A DNA stretch of 17,664 bases from Autumnicola lenta (GTDB taxonomy: Bacteria > Bacteroidota > Bacteroidia > Flavobacteriales > Flavobacteriaceae), in contig NZ_JAVRHO010000041.1 in the NCBI RefSeq assembly GCF_031846515.1, forward strand, positions 1 to 17,664. Reading direction: 5' to 3'. Both the position numbers and the translations under genes were made by a program. Under the pieces are notes generated by a model that saw nothing but the letters and a program-made list of their open reading frames with translations, had not been told where the DNA came from and searched no databases. Below, one piece after another: positions 6,213-14,123 of the stretch (position 1 is its first letter; each line of letters begins with the position of its first letter).

Positions 6213-7166
6213 TTGAACGAACTCGTAATCGAACTTTCGGAAATTAATCCAAGAGAATTTTTTGGTCAGCAGAATGAACATATAGAACTTCTTAAGAAGT
6301 ACTTTCCTAAATTAAAAATTGTTGCAAGGGGCAGTAAAATTAAAGTCTTTGGAGACGAAGAAATGCTGGAGGAATTCGATATGCGTTTTAATATGTTGAT
6401 GGACCACTTCGGAAAATATAATAAGTTGGATGAAAATGTAATCGAAAGGGTACTTACCAGCGATAGTAGGGATGATTACAGTGCATCTGAAGCAAGTGGT
6501 CAGGTTCTGGTACACGGGGTTAGCGGGAAATTGATAAAGGCGCAAACTGCCAATCAGCGTAAACTTGTAGAACTCAGTTTTAAAAACGATATGATCTTTG
6601 CGGTAGGTCCCGCAGGAACAGGAAAAACATATACCGGGGTGGCCCTTGCCGTAAAAGCACTCAAGGAAAAGCAGGTGAAAAGGATCATTCTTACGCGGCC
6701 CGCGGTAGAGGCAGGGGAGAACCTGGGCTTTCTTCCGGGAGATCTTAAAGAGAAACTGGATCCCTATATGCAGCCGCTGTATGACGGACTTCGGGACATG
6801 ATCCCTCATGAAAAACTGGAAACTTTTATTGAAAAAGGGATTATCCAGATCGCCCCTCTGGCGTTTATGCGAGGGAGGACTTTAGACAATGCTTTTGTAA
6901 TCCTGGATGAGGCGCAGAATACCACCCATGCCCAAATGAAAATGTTCCTGACGAGGATGGGGAAAAATGCGAAATTTATGATTACCGGCGATCCCGGACA
7001 GATCGATCTCCCGCGACGGGTGATCTCAGGATTAAAAGAAGCACTTTTAATTCTGAAGGATGTAAAAGGAGTTGGTATTGTTCATCTGGATGATAAAGAC
7101 GTGATAAGGCACAGACTTGTGAAAAAAGTAATTGCAGCTTACAAAGAAATTGAACATACTGAATAG
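6213..7166 (+). CDS. phoH: PhoH family P-loop ATPase
   Basis: This 317-residue PhoH/PhoL-type protein has an N-terminal KH-like region (about 1-110, IELSEINPREFFGQQN onward) and an ATPase domain with Walker A GPAGTGKT (132-139) and Walker B ILDEAQN (DEAQ at 232-235). The motif TRPAVEAGENLGFLPGDL, characteristic of PhoH, lies just after the P-loop helix. Family members bind and hydrolyse ATP and are linked to RNA metabolism or ribosome maturation; the precise role is unresolved. The start is a TTG at 6213-6215 giving the canonical N-terminus; no ATG lies near it in frame. The next in-frame ATG (after about 50 codons) would cut into the N-terminal domain. A full promoter match lies at 6007-6034. 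Confidence 0.93.
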   Translation: MNELVIELSEINPREFFGQQNEHIELLKKYFPKLKIVARGSKIKVFGDEEMLEEFDMRFNMLMDHFGKYNKLDENVIERVLTSDSRDDYSASEASGQVLVHGVSGKLIKAQTANQRKLVELSFKNDMIFAVGPAGTGKTYTGVALAVKALKEKQVKRIILTRPAVEAGENLGFLPGDLKEKLDPYMQPLYDGLRDMIPHEKLETFIEKGIIQIAPLAFMRGRTLDNAFVILDEAQNTTHAQMKMFLTRMGKNAKFMITGDPGQIDLPRRVISGLKEALLILKDVKGVGIVHLDDKDVIRHRLVKKVIAAYKEIEHTE

Positions 7167-7177
7167 TAGAATGTATT

Positions 7178-7210
7178 AGACCTCACAGGTTTCAAAAACC
7201 TGTGAGGTCT
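7178..7210. repeat. Perfect 15-bp palindrome after phoH (terminator-like repeat)
   Basis: AGACCTCACAGGTTT (7178-7192) and AAACCTGTGAGGTCT (7196-7210) form a perfect 15-bp stem around CAA. It starts 12 bases after the phoH stop, so it could end or stabilise that transcript, but no U-run follows (TCATTGG). The ACCTCACAGGTTT...AAACCTGTGAGGT palindrome is, from memory, frequent in flavobacterial intergenic DNA, hence the repeat class. Confidence 0.75.
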
Positions 7211-7272
7211 TCATTGGAAGAATTAAATTTTAGAATTTTCTTCCTTTTAATTTTATAGAATCTGATTTATTG

Positions 7273-8220
7273 ATGAATAATACAATTACAAAGACAAATT
7301 TCAATTTTCCCGCACAAAAATCGGTTTATAAAGGGAAAGTGCGTGATGTTTACGCTTTGGAAGATGAGCGGCTTGTAATGATCGCAAGCGACAGGCTTTC
7401 AGCTTTTGATGTGGTGATGCCGAAAGGAATTCCGTATAAGGGACAAATCCTGAATCAGATCGCCACAAAGATGATGAAGGATACCGAAGATATTGTACCA
7501 AATTGGCTGGAAGCAACTCCAGACCCTAATGTGGCCGTAGGACAAACCTGCGAACCTTTTATGGTAGAAATGGTGATTCGCGGATATCTTTCTGGTCATG
7601 CTGCCAGGGAATATCATGATGGAAAAAGAAGCCTGTGCGGAGTAGAAATGCCTGACGGGATGCAGGAAAATGACAAATTTCCCACTCCTATTATCACGCC
7701 GGCGACAAAAGCTGAAAAAGGAGATCATGATGAGGATATTTCCAGGGACGATATTATAAAAAGAGGAATTGTTTCTGAAGAAGATTATAAAGTACTGGAA
7801 GATTATACCCGAAAACTGTTTAAACGTGGGACTGACATTGCTGCAGAACGCGGATTAATCCTGGTAGATACCAAATATGAATTTGGGAAGACCAGGGAAG
7901 GGAAAATTGTTCTTATAGATGAGATCCACACGCCAGATTCTTCCCGCTATTTCTATTCTGAAGGTTATGAGCAGCGCCAGCAGGAAAAAGAGCCTCAAAA
8001 ACAGCTTTCGAAGGAATTTGTAAGGCAGTGGCTTATCCAAAATAATTTTCAGGGGCTGGAAGGACAAAAAGTTCCTGAAATGACAGACGAATACATCACT
8101 TCTGTTTCAGAAAGATACATTGAGCTCTATGAGAAGATTACCGGAGAAGAATTTGTAAAGGCCGATGTTTCCAATATTCAGGAACGTATAGAAAAAAATG
8201 TACTGAATTATCTCCGTTAA
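7273..8220 (+). CDS. purC: Phosphoribosylaminoimidazole-succinocarboxamide synthase
   Basis: SAICAR synthetase joins CAIR and aspartate with ATP hydrolysis in de novo purine synthesis, in the cytosol. The 315-residue protein matches the longer, yeast Ade1-like class rather than the roughly 240-residue E. coli PurC. Visible motifs are YKGKVRDVY (19-27, nucleotide-binding loop), SDRLSAFDVVMP (39-50), RGYLSGHAAREY, DTKYEFG (199-205) and DEIHTPDSSRYF (216-227). The ATG at 7273 is preferred; a TTG immediately before it (7270) would add one residue only. It lies 106 bp downstream of phoH with a palindrome between, so it is probably transcribed separately, although read-through is possible. A clear terminator follows at 8321-8347. 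Confidence 0.97.
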   Translation: MNNTITKTNFNFPAQKSVYKGKVRDVYALEDERLVMIASDRLSAFDVVMPKGIPYKGQILNQIATKMMKDTEDIVPNWLEATPDPNVAVGQTCEPFMVEMVIRGYLSGHAAREYHDGKRSLCGVEMPDGMQENDKFPTPIITPATKAEKGDHDEDISRDDIIKRGIVSEEDYKVLEDYTRKLFKRGTDIAAERGLILVDTKYEFGKTREGKIVLIDEIHTPDSSRYFYSEGYEQRQQEKEPQKQLSKEFVRQWLIQNNFQGLEGQKVPEMTDEYITSVSERYIELYEKITGEEFVKADVSNIQERIEKNVLNYLR

Positions 8221-8227
8221 AGCGACA

Positions 8228-8251
8228 TGCCGAAAATGGCAATTTTCGGCA
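8228..8251. repeat. Palindromic member of the TGGCAATT repeat family
   Basis: TGCCGAAAAT and ATTTTCGGCA form a 10-bp stem around a GGCA loop, 7 bases after the purC stop. The segment TGGCAATTTTCGGCACT (8237-8253) matches the reverse complement of 17470-17486 at 16 of 17 bases and resembles the core of the repeats at 11, 193 and 775. Confidence 0.7.
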
Positions 8252-8320
8252 CTATATCTTGATGAGGAGCTATTATTAGCAGCTTTCGTAAAATAACACG
8301 GTAAACTTTTGAATATTATA

Positions 8321-8347
8321 AGCGGTATATTATTATATCGCTTTTTT
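8321..8347 (+). terminator. Intrinsic terminator of purC
   Basis: AGCGGTATA (8321-8329) pairs with TATATCGCT (8334-8342, one G-U pair) around TTAT, and the stem is followed directly by five more T residues (six in all from 8342). It stands about 100 bases after the purC stop. The rest of the purC-acs spacer (8221-8531) holds a palindromic repeat at 8228-8251, a hairpin at 8357-8378 (TTTCCGG/CCGGAAA) and one at 8466-8486 (CTTTCC/GGAAAG). No gene and no full promoter match was seen there. Confidence 0.75.
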
Positions 8348-8531
8348 ATTGGCATATTTCCGGTTAAAAACCCGGAAAACTTCTTCAGATTTAATGAAAA
8401 TTCAATAGATTTAAGGCTAAATAAAGATATTGCGGAATAAATGAGGATTTATAATCTTCTTTGCCCTTTCCGAAAAAATAGGAAAGACATTTTCTGAAGC
8501 AATTATTGATTTAACCAACTTTTCTAGAAAA

Positions 8532-10439
8532 ATGAGTAATTATAGTATTAAAAATTTAGAAGAATATTTCCAGGTATACCGAAAATCTGTTAGAGAACCC
8601 GAAAATTTCTGGGAAGAAGTGGCAGAAGAGCATTTTACATGGCGTAAGAAATGGGATAAGGTGCTTAGTTGGGATTTTTCCAAACCGGAAATTAAATGGT
8701 TTGAAAATGCAAAGCTGAATATTACTGAAAATTGTGTGGACCGGCACCTGCTTACCCGGGGCGAGAAAACCGCAATTATCTGGGAACCTAATGATCCTGA
8801 AGAAGAATCACTGCATATTTCCTATAAGGAGCTTTTGGAAAGGGTGAATAAATTTGCCAATGTTCTTAAGGACAACGGAATTAAAAAGGGCGATAAGGTT
8901 TGTATTTACCTACCTATGATTCCGGAACTTTCTGTAGCCATGCTCGCCTGTGCACGAATTGGTGCAATCCACTCTGTTGTTTTTGCAGGTTTTTCGGCTA
9001 CAGCACTGGCCACCCGAACCAATGATGCAGATTGTAAAATGCTGATTACTGCTGATGGTTCTTTCCGTGGTAATAAAACGCTGGATCTAAATGGAATTGT
9101 TGATAAAGCTCTTGAAGACTGCCCAAATGTAGAAACTGTTCTGGTGGCAAAAAGGGTTAATTCTGATATTGAAATAAAAGAAGGTCGGGATAAATGGTTA
9201 CAGCCGTTACTGGACGAGGCATCTTCAGAATGTGAACCTGAAATTATGGATGCTGAAGATCCATTGTTTATCCTTTATACTTCAGGATCTACGGGGACTC
9301 CAAAAGGTATGGTGCATACTACGGGAGGTTATATGGTTTATACCGCTTATACTTTCAAAAACATTTTTCAGTATAAAGAGGAAGACGTTTACTGGTGTAC
9401 CGCTGATATTGGCTGGATTACCGGGCATTCTTATATTTTATATGGGCCATTGGCAAACGGCGCCACTACAGTGATGTTTGAAGGTGTTCCTTCTTATCCA
9501 GATTATGGCCGTTTCTGGGAAGTGGTTGAAAAACATAAAGTTAACCAGTTTTATACGGCTCCCACAGCAATTCGTTCTCTCGCAAAGCGCAATATAGAAT
9601 TTGTGGAAAAATATGATCTTTCTTCCTTGAAGGTTCTCGGCTCTGTTGGAGAACCTATAAATGAAGAGGCGTGGCATTGGTATAATGACAATATTGGTAA
9701 AAATAAGAGCCCCATCGTGGATACATGGTGGCAAACGGAAACCGGCGGAATCATGATTTCCCCAATTCCCTACGTAACCCCGGCCAAGCCTACCTACGCA
9801 ACCTTACCATTTCCTGGAATTCAGCCGGCTCTTATGGATGAAAATGGAGCTGAATTAAAAGGAAATCAGGTAGATGGAAGGCTTTGCATTAAATTCCCAT
9901 GGCCTTCTATGGCACGCACGATCTATGGAAACCATAAGCGATATAAAGAAACTTATTTTTCTGCTTTTGAAAACAAATATTTTACCGGGGACGGAGCCTT
10001 GCGCGATGAGGTTGGATATTACCGTATTACAGGGAGGGTAGATGATGTAATTATTGTTTCTGGCCACAATCTTGGAACGGCACCTATTGAAGACGCGATT
10101 AATGAACATCCGGCGGTGGCAGAATCTGCTATTGTTGGTTTTCCGCATGAAGTAAAAGGAAATGCGCTATACGCATTTGTTATTCTGAAGGAAACCGGAG
10201 AATCCAGGAATCAGGATAACCTGAGAAAGGAAATTAATCAGCAGATTTCTGATAGGGTGGGGCCAATTGCAAAACCGGAAAAAATCCAGTTTGTAAGCGG
10301 ACTACCAAAAACCCGGAGTGGAAAAATTATGAGGAGGATCTTGCGAAAAATTGCTTCTAATGATACTTCCGACCTTGGTGATACTTCCACATTACTTAAT
10401 CCTGAAGTGGTTGATGAAATTATTAAGAGTTCAATGTAA
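8532..10439 (+). CDS. acs: Acetyl-CoA synthetase (AMP-forming)
   Basis: This enzyme activates acetate to acetyl-AMP and then acetyl-CoA, allowing growth on or scavenging of acetate. The 635-residue length is normal for Acs. The N-terminal ACAS domain opens with YFQVYRKSVREPENFWEEVA. The ATP-binding loop TSGSTGTPKG spans 250-259, followed by GWITGHSYILYGPL, then DTWWQTETGG (acyl-pocket Trp and adenylate motif) and the hinge region GRVDDVI. The C-terminal PKTRSGKIMRR carries Lys598, which corresponds to the catalytic Lys that is reversibly acetylated in Salmonella Acs. The ATG at 8532 gives the expected N-terminus. The gene stands alone on its strand, with a small lipoprotein gene 94 bp downstream and the DUF294/exonuclease pair convergent beyond. 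Confidence 0.97.
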   Translation: MSNYSIKNLEEYFQVYRKSVREPENFWEEVAEEHFTWRKKWDKVLSWDFSKPEIKWFENAKLNITENCVDRHLLTRGEKTAIIWEPNDPEEESLHISYKELLERVNKFANVLKDNGIKKGDKVCIYLPMIPELSVAMLACARIGAIHSVVFAGFSATALATRTNDADCKMLITADGSFRGNKTLDLNGIVDKALEDCPNVETVLVAKRVNSDIEIKEGRDKWLQPLLDEASSECEPEIMDAEDPLFILYTSGSTGTPKGMVHTTGGYMVYTAYTFKNIFQYKEEDVYWCTADIGWITGHSYILYGPLANGATTVMFEGVPSYPDYGRFWEVVEKHKVNQFYTAPTAIRSLAKRNIEFVEKYDLSSLKVLGSVGEPINEEAWHWYNDNIGKNKSPIVDTWWQTETGGIMISPIPYVTPAKPTYATLPFPGIQPALMDENGAELKGNQVDGRLCIKFPWPSMARTIYGNHKRYKETYFSAFENKYFTGDGALRDEVGYYRITGRVDDVIIVSGHNLGTAPIEDAINEHPAVAESAIVGFPHEVKGNALYAFVILKETGESRNQDNLRKEINQQISDRVGPIAKPEKIQFVSGLPKTRSGKIMRRILRKIASNDTSDLGDTSTLLNPEVVDEIIKSSM

Positions 10440-10533
10440 TATTCTCGAAATATTCATCATGCTCATGTCAGATTAAATGCTTCTCAGGGATCTTAAATTG
10501 AAAGACTGGATGGTTTAGTAAAATCAAATTAAT

Positions 10534-11277
10534 ATGAAAAAGCTTTTTTTTCTCGTCTTTCTGATGCTTTGCATAGGGTGTAGTGAAGATGAAGATAATC
10601 CCTCTTTAGAAACAATACCTGACTTTTCAAAAGTTAAAGAAATTAGTTACTGGATACCCTATGGAACAAATGATACGACCGTATTGTATGAAAGGGAATA
10701 TACCATAGAATCAGGTTTTGTTACAGAAGCAGATTATGGTGGTGATGAAAATATCTATTTTGAGTATGACGAGGAAGGAAGGCTTATAGAAGTTAATGGT
10801 GGTAGTTCCCTGGATTATGAAATAGTTTGGAATGGTGAAAAATGTACGATTTCCACGATTTATAGGACTACTAACCTTATTTATAAAAATGGAAATTTAG
10901 TTGAAAAAGAATATATACATGAAGAGGGCAATAGATCAATATATCAAAAAGTAAATTTTGAGTATTCGGGTGAAAATTTAATTGCAGTTTATAAAAATGA
11001 TACACTTCAAATTGAATTTGTGGATTATAACCCAAATGTGGTCAATCCATACTATTATTTAAAATCCATTGAGCCCTGGAGGGCCACAACTGTTAGCATT
11101 CCACCATTTTCAAAAAATATCTTTGCTATCAGGAGAGAACAACCTTATAGCGCTGATGATTATTCTAATCCTTTAACGGATTATCATTATACTTATTCAG
11201 TTAAAGATCAACATAGAGTAGAATTAATTTCATCTAATTGGTCAATCTATGACTATCGTTTTGAGTTTTATGAATAG
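10534..11277 (+). CDS. Putative surface lipoprotein of unknown function
   Basis: This 247-residue protein starts with a short lipoprotein signal, MKKLFFLVFLMLCIGC, with the probable lipidated Cys at 16. The residues after it (SEDEDN) are acidic, matching the S(D/E)3-type lipoprotein export signal that directs Bacteroidota lipoproteins to the cell surface. The lipobox is slightly unusual in having Cys at -3. The mature part is rich in Tyr, Asn and Glu and contains short repeats of the form FEYDEEGRLIEV / FEYSGENLIAVYKND, reminiscent of YD/RHS-like beta-repeat lipoproteins (DUF4595-like). I do not recognise a specific family. Its base composition is more AT-rich than that of acs upstream, which hints at accessory status. 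No promoter or terminator of its own was identified, apart from the hairpin at 11407-11450. Confidence 0.8.
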   Translation: MKKLFFLVFLMLCIGCSEDEDNPSLETIPDFSKVKEISYWIPYGTNDTTVLYEREYTIESGFVTEADYGGDENIYFEYDEEGRLIEVNGGSSLDYEIVWNGEKCTISTIYRTTNLIYKNGNLVEKEYIHEEGNRSIYQKVNFEYSGENLIAVYKNDTLQIEFVDYNPNVVNPYYYLKSIEPWRATTVSIPPFSKNIFAIRREQPYSADDYSNPLTDYHYTYSVKDQHRVELISSNWSIYDYRFEFYE

Positions 11278-11406
11278 CAAGAAGCCGAAAAGTAAATTTA
11301 GATTTTTATAAAATTACTTAGAAAAATTCCTCGAACCTCAATGGCTTTCACGCTGTTGAATCCGGAATTTGTTCAGGTAATGGATACAAAGGACGTTCAG
11401 AAATTT

Positions 11407-11450
11407 AAAAAAAGGCTGTTTCAGGATAACTCCCTGGACAGCCTTTTTTT
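11407..11450. terminator. Bidirectional intrinsic terminator
   Basis: AAAAAAAGGCTGT (11407-11419) pairs with ACAGCCTTTTTTT (11438-11450), with an inner CAGG/CCTG pairing in the 18-base loop. The A/T-rich stem ends provide U-runs on both strands. It separates the plus-strand lipoprotein from the minus-strand exonuclease, whose stop lies 3 bases away at 11454. Confidence 0.85.
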
Positions 11451-11453
11451 GTT

Positions 11454-12116
11454 TCAGAACAAATTCTTTAATTTCATTTGTCCGTTTTTATTCAGTCTGC
11501 CGAGGATTTTTAAAAAGGCAACAGCCGTTATAAAAGCATCGCCGGCCGCGGTATGCCGGTCTGAAACATCAATAGTATATGCTTCAGCTATTTCGTCGAG
11601 TGAATAATTTTTTTCCCTGTCTATAAGATTTGAAGTAATTCTGGTTCTCCGGTACAAAAACATGGTATCCAGAATACGGTTTTTAAGTTTTGGAAGTCCC
11701 ATTCGCTTTAGTGCCTTATTGATCATGGTGATGTCAAAATTCGCGTGGTGGGCCACAAGTACAGCATTTTCAATATAATTCAGAAAATGTTTAACAGCTT
11801 CTTCTTCAGATAAAGTTGCTACTTTTTCATTTTTTATTATTCCGTGTATTTCAACAGATTCGGGATTAAATTTTTCCTGTTCAATATAAATCTCAAAATT
11901 GTCTGCCATATCTACCTGGTTGTGCTGCACACTCACAGCTCCAATGCACAGCATGCGGTCCTCTCTAAAGTCAAAACCCGTCGTCTCTGTATCCAGTACA
12001 ACAAACCGGACATCTGAAATTTTCTCAGGTAATTTTTGATCAAAATTCTTAGCGTAAGTGTTCCAGAAATCCGGCAGATCCTGCGGTTCTTTCTTTTTAA
12101 ACCAGTTAAAAATCAT
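11454..12116 (-). CDS. DnaQ-like 3'-5' exonuclease
   Basis: This 220-residue exonuclease of the DEDDh (DnaQ / Pol III epsilon-like) family removes nucleotides from 3' ends with two metal ions. The catalytic residues are visible: Asp42 and Glu44 in VVLDTETTGFDF, Asp128 in VAHHANFDIT, and His188 with Asp193 in DRHTAAGDA. The first 35 residues (MIFNWFKKKEPQDLPDFWN) form an extra N-terminal segment seen in the homologues encoded beside DUF294 proteins. The ATG overlaps the stop of the upstream DUF294 gene (ATGA, 12113-12116), implying tight coupling. It is more likely an accessory exonuclease paired with the DUF294 protein than the replicative proofreading subunit. A terminator follows immediately. 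Confidence 0.9.
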   Translation of the reverse strand: MIFNWFKKKEPQDLPDFWNTYAKNFDQKLPEKISDVRFVVLDTETTGFDFREDRMLCIGAVSVQHNQVDMADNFEIYIEQEKFNPESVEIHGIIKNEKVATLSEEEAVKHFLNYIENAVLVAHHANFDITMINKALKRMGLPKLKNRILDTMFLYRRTRITSNLIDREKNYSLDEIAEAYTIDVSDRHTAAGDAFITAVAFLKILGRLNKNGQMKLKNLF

Positions 12117-14035
12117 GATATAAAAGATGAAATTTCGAACCTGAATTTGATTAACTCCTGAACGTCTTTAATACTTTTAAAGCAGCGTTTAAGCTTAATT
12201 TTATCTTCTTTGCTCAAATCCTGAAGGTTAATAAATCTCCCGCTGTCTTTATGGAGCAGTCCCTGTTTAGTCCTGAATTTTAGCAGCGCTTTAGAAGAGT
12301 AGGAGCAGGCGAGGTAAAGTTCTTTGTTCCCCGGTTCCAGTTGTGCAAGTTTCTCGAACCGCTCTGCCGTATTGCTCATGTTTTTTACCTGGTGAGAGAG
12401 GCTTAAGACACGGCCCGCATCGGTAAGCGGAGTAATGGCACGTTTCTTTATATCAAAAAAATCTTTGTTTTCCCCATCATGCTCGACTAAAAACTGGCGG
12501 AAAAATCCCAGCGGTGTAGGATTTCGGAGCGCACTTGCCGCGAGCAAAGTGAGGAACTTTTTGTAGGAGCTAATTTCCTGATAAATATGATCGGCCAGTC
12601 CGTTGGAGAGGCTAACGTCTCCATAAGAAATATCGTAATCAAAAAATATCGAACAAAGCAGAATTTCATCTGATCCCGGTTCTACAATCCAATCAGAGAA
12701 TTGTTCTTTCCATTCCTGCAGACTGAGACAATACTGCGGATTACGGGCCATCATATCTGCCGGACAAAATTCATAGCCAATTATGCTGAGTCTTTTGGTT
12801 ACCTTTTTGGACAGCTTTAGAAAATATTCTTTTGTTTCTTCCAGTTTTTCTTCCGGAACGTCTTCAAAAACCAAAGCGTTATCCTGATCTGTATGCAGTA
12901 ACTGCTCTTTTCTCCCCTGGCTGCCCAGGGAAAGCCAGGCGAACTTCACCGGGGGAGGAGTTTCCATTTTCTCTATGCAACGGTTTATTATTCTCTTAAT
13001 TGTAGCATCATTAAGCTCAAAAATAATTTTAGAAATATGCGTCAGCGGAATATTATGATCCAGGTAACCTTTTAAAAGTTGCATTATCTTATTCCTTACT
13101 TTCTTCAGTTTTTTAGTGCTGCTTGCCCTGTTGATAGCCTTCATTAAAACAGAAGGATTATTTGCCTGCGAAACAATAATGTCATGTTCAGACACTATTC
13201 CCTTTACCTTTGTATTTGGAGTGCCGTCTCTAGTGATACAAATGTGATTAATGTTGTGCTTCATCATCGTTAACTGCGCCTGTGCAATGGTGATGCTCCT
13301 GGAGTAGCAAATAACCGGGGATGTCATAATTTCAGAAACAGGAGTATCTATGCTTAACCTTCCTGTAGCCACCATTGTCCTGAAATCCATATCGGTCACT
13401 ATACCTGTGGGAAGTTCGTTTTCGGTAATCAAAATAGAACCCACTTTTTTATTGCTCATTAAGGTGGCGGCAGTCCTGATAGTAGTTTCGGGCGGTACAG
13501 TAACAATTCTTTTTACAATCGGTACAGGTTGCAATTCATACATGGAATCTGTCTTGAATTCTATGGAATTATCGGTGACCAGTTGCCCCCTATGTTCCGG
13601 GGAATAGGGATTGCGGGTATTGGAGGCAAAGCTTTCAATTAAAAAATTTCCTACGGGGGAATTGCTTTCGGCTATAGGTTTAAAGATTGAAATGGGAATA
13701 GCGTATAAAATACTTTCCTCGTCAGTATCGGCATTTATTAGGTAATTTTCTTTGGCAAATAATGGCCTTAAACCAAAAATGTCACCTTCATCACATTTAT
13801 CAATAGTCTCTGCTTCGCCGTTTTCCTTGATCTTCTGGAGATCAATGGCACCTTTGTTAACGATGTAGAAGTGTTCATGGCCTTTTTCTCCTTTCCTAAA
13901 AACTGGTTTACCTTTTTCCATATAGATAACCTTCACTTCTTTTGAAATGGTGAGAAGATGTTTTTCTTCCAGAAGTGAAAAAGGTGGGAAATCCTTTAGA
14001 AAGTCTGCTATTCTTGCTGAAATGGTATTCTTCAT
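12113..14035 (-). CDS. cNMP-binding / CBS / DUF294 nucleotidyltransferase-like signalling protein
   Basis: This 640-residue multidomain protein has a cyclic-nucleotide-binding-type domain (about 12-130, with GDIFGLRPLF), a pair of CBS domains (about 165-285, RIVTVPPETTIRTAATLM and later PVSEIMTSPVICYSRSITI), and a DUF294 GlnD-like nucleotidyltransferase domain. The DUF294 motif is GSQGRKEQ (371-378) followed by TDQDNAL with Asp383 and Asp385. A C-terminal DUF294 helical domain spans about 490-635. The order suggests a sensor of cyclic or adenine nucleotides coupled to a nucleotidyl-transfer activity, but no reaction or target is established for this family. The ATG at 14033-14035 is the first good start. 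The gene overlaps the exonuclease by 4 bp and follows topoisomerase IB by 73 bp on the same strand. In other bacteria such proteins are encoded beside acs and acetate symporters. Confidence 0.9.
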   Translation of the reverse strand: MKNTISARIADFLKDFPPFSLLEEKHLLTISKEVKVIYMEKGKPVFRKGEKGHEHFYIVNKGAIDLQKIKENGEAETIDKCDEGDIFGLRPLFAKENYLINADTDEESILYAIPISIFKPIAESNSPVGNFLIESFASNTRNPYSPEHRGQLVTDNSIEFKTDSMYELQPVPIVKRIVTVPPETTIRTAATLMSNKKVGSILITENELPTGIVTDMDFRTMVATGRLSIDTPVSEIMTSPVICYSRSITIAQAQLTMMKHNINHICITRDGTPNTKVKGIVSEHDIIVSQANNPSVLMKAINRASSTKKLKKVRNKIMQLLKGYLDHNIPLTHISKIIFELNDATIKRIINRCIEKMETPPPVKFAWLSLGSQGRKEQLLHTDQDNALVFEDVPEEKLEETKEYFLKLSKKVTKRLSIIGYEFCPADMMARNPQYCLSLQEWKEQFSDWIVEPGSDEILLCSIFFDYDISYGDVSLSNGLADHIYQEISSYKKFLTLLAASALRNPTPLGFFRQFLVEHDGENKDFFDIKKRAITPLTDAGRVLSLSHQVKNMSNTAERFEKLAQLEPGNKELYLACSYSSKALLKFRTKQGLLHKDSGRFINLQDLSKEDKIKLKRCFKSIKDVQELIKFRFEISSFIS

Positions 14036-14098
14036 ACCGCAAATTTACAAAAAGGAAGCAAGGGATTTTTCTACAGAAACAGACTTCTATAGCAGATG

Positions 14099-14123
14099 CC
14101 TAAAAATGTCAAATTTCGATCTC
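14099..14123. repeat. Diverged copy of the TGGCAATT-family repeat
   Basis: CTAAAAATGTCAAATTTCGATCTC (14100-14123) matches the 3' part of copy B (199-222) at 20 of 24 positions. It overlaps the topoisomerase IB stop (14109-14111) and its last codons. The similarity is by eye and weaker than for the other copies. Confidence 0.45.

Noticed and set aside
7270..7272. TTG start one codon before the purC ATG
   Set aside because: It adds a single residue and an ATG follows immediately; the ATG is the simpler start.
11341..11607. 88-codon plus-strand frame across the terminator and exonuclease 3' end
   Set aside because: It crosses a strong hairpin and lies antisense to the DEDDh exonuclease; no protein features.
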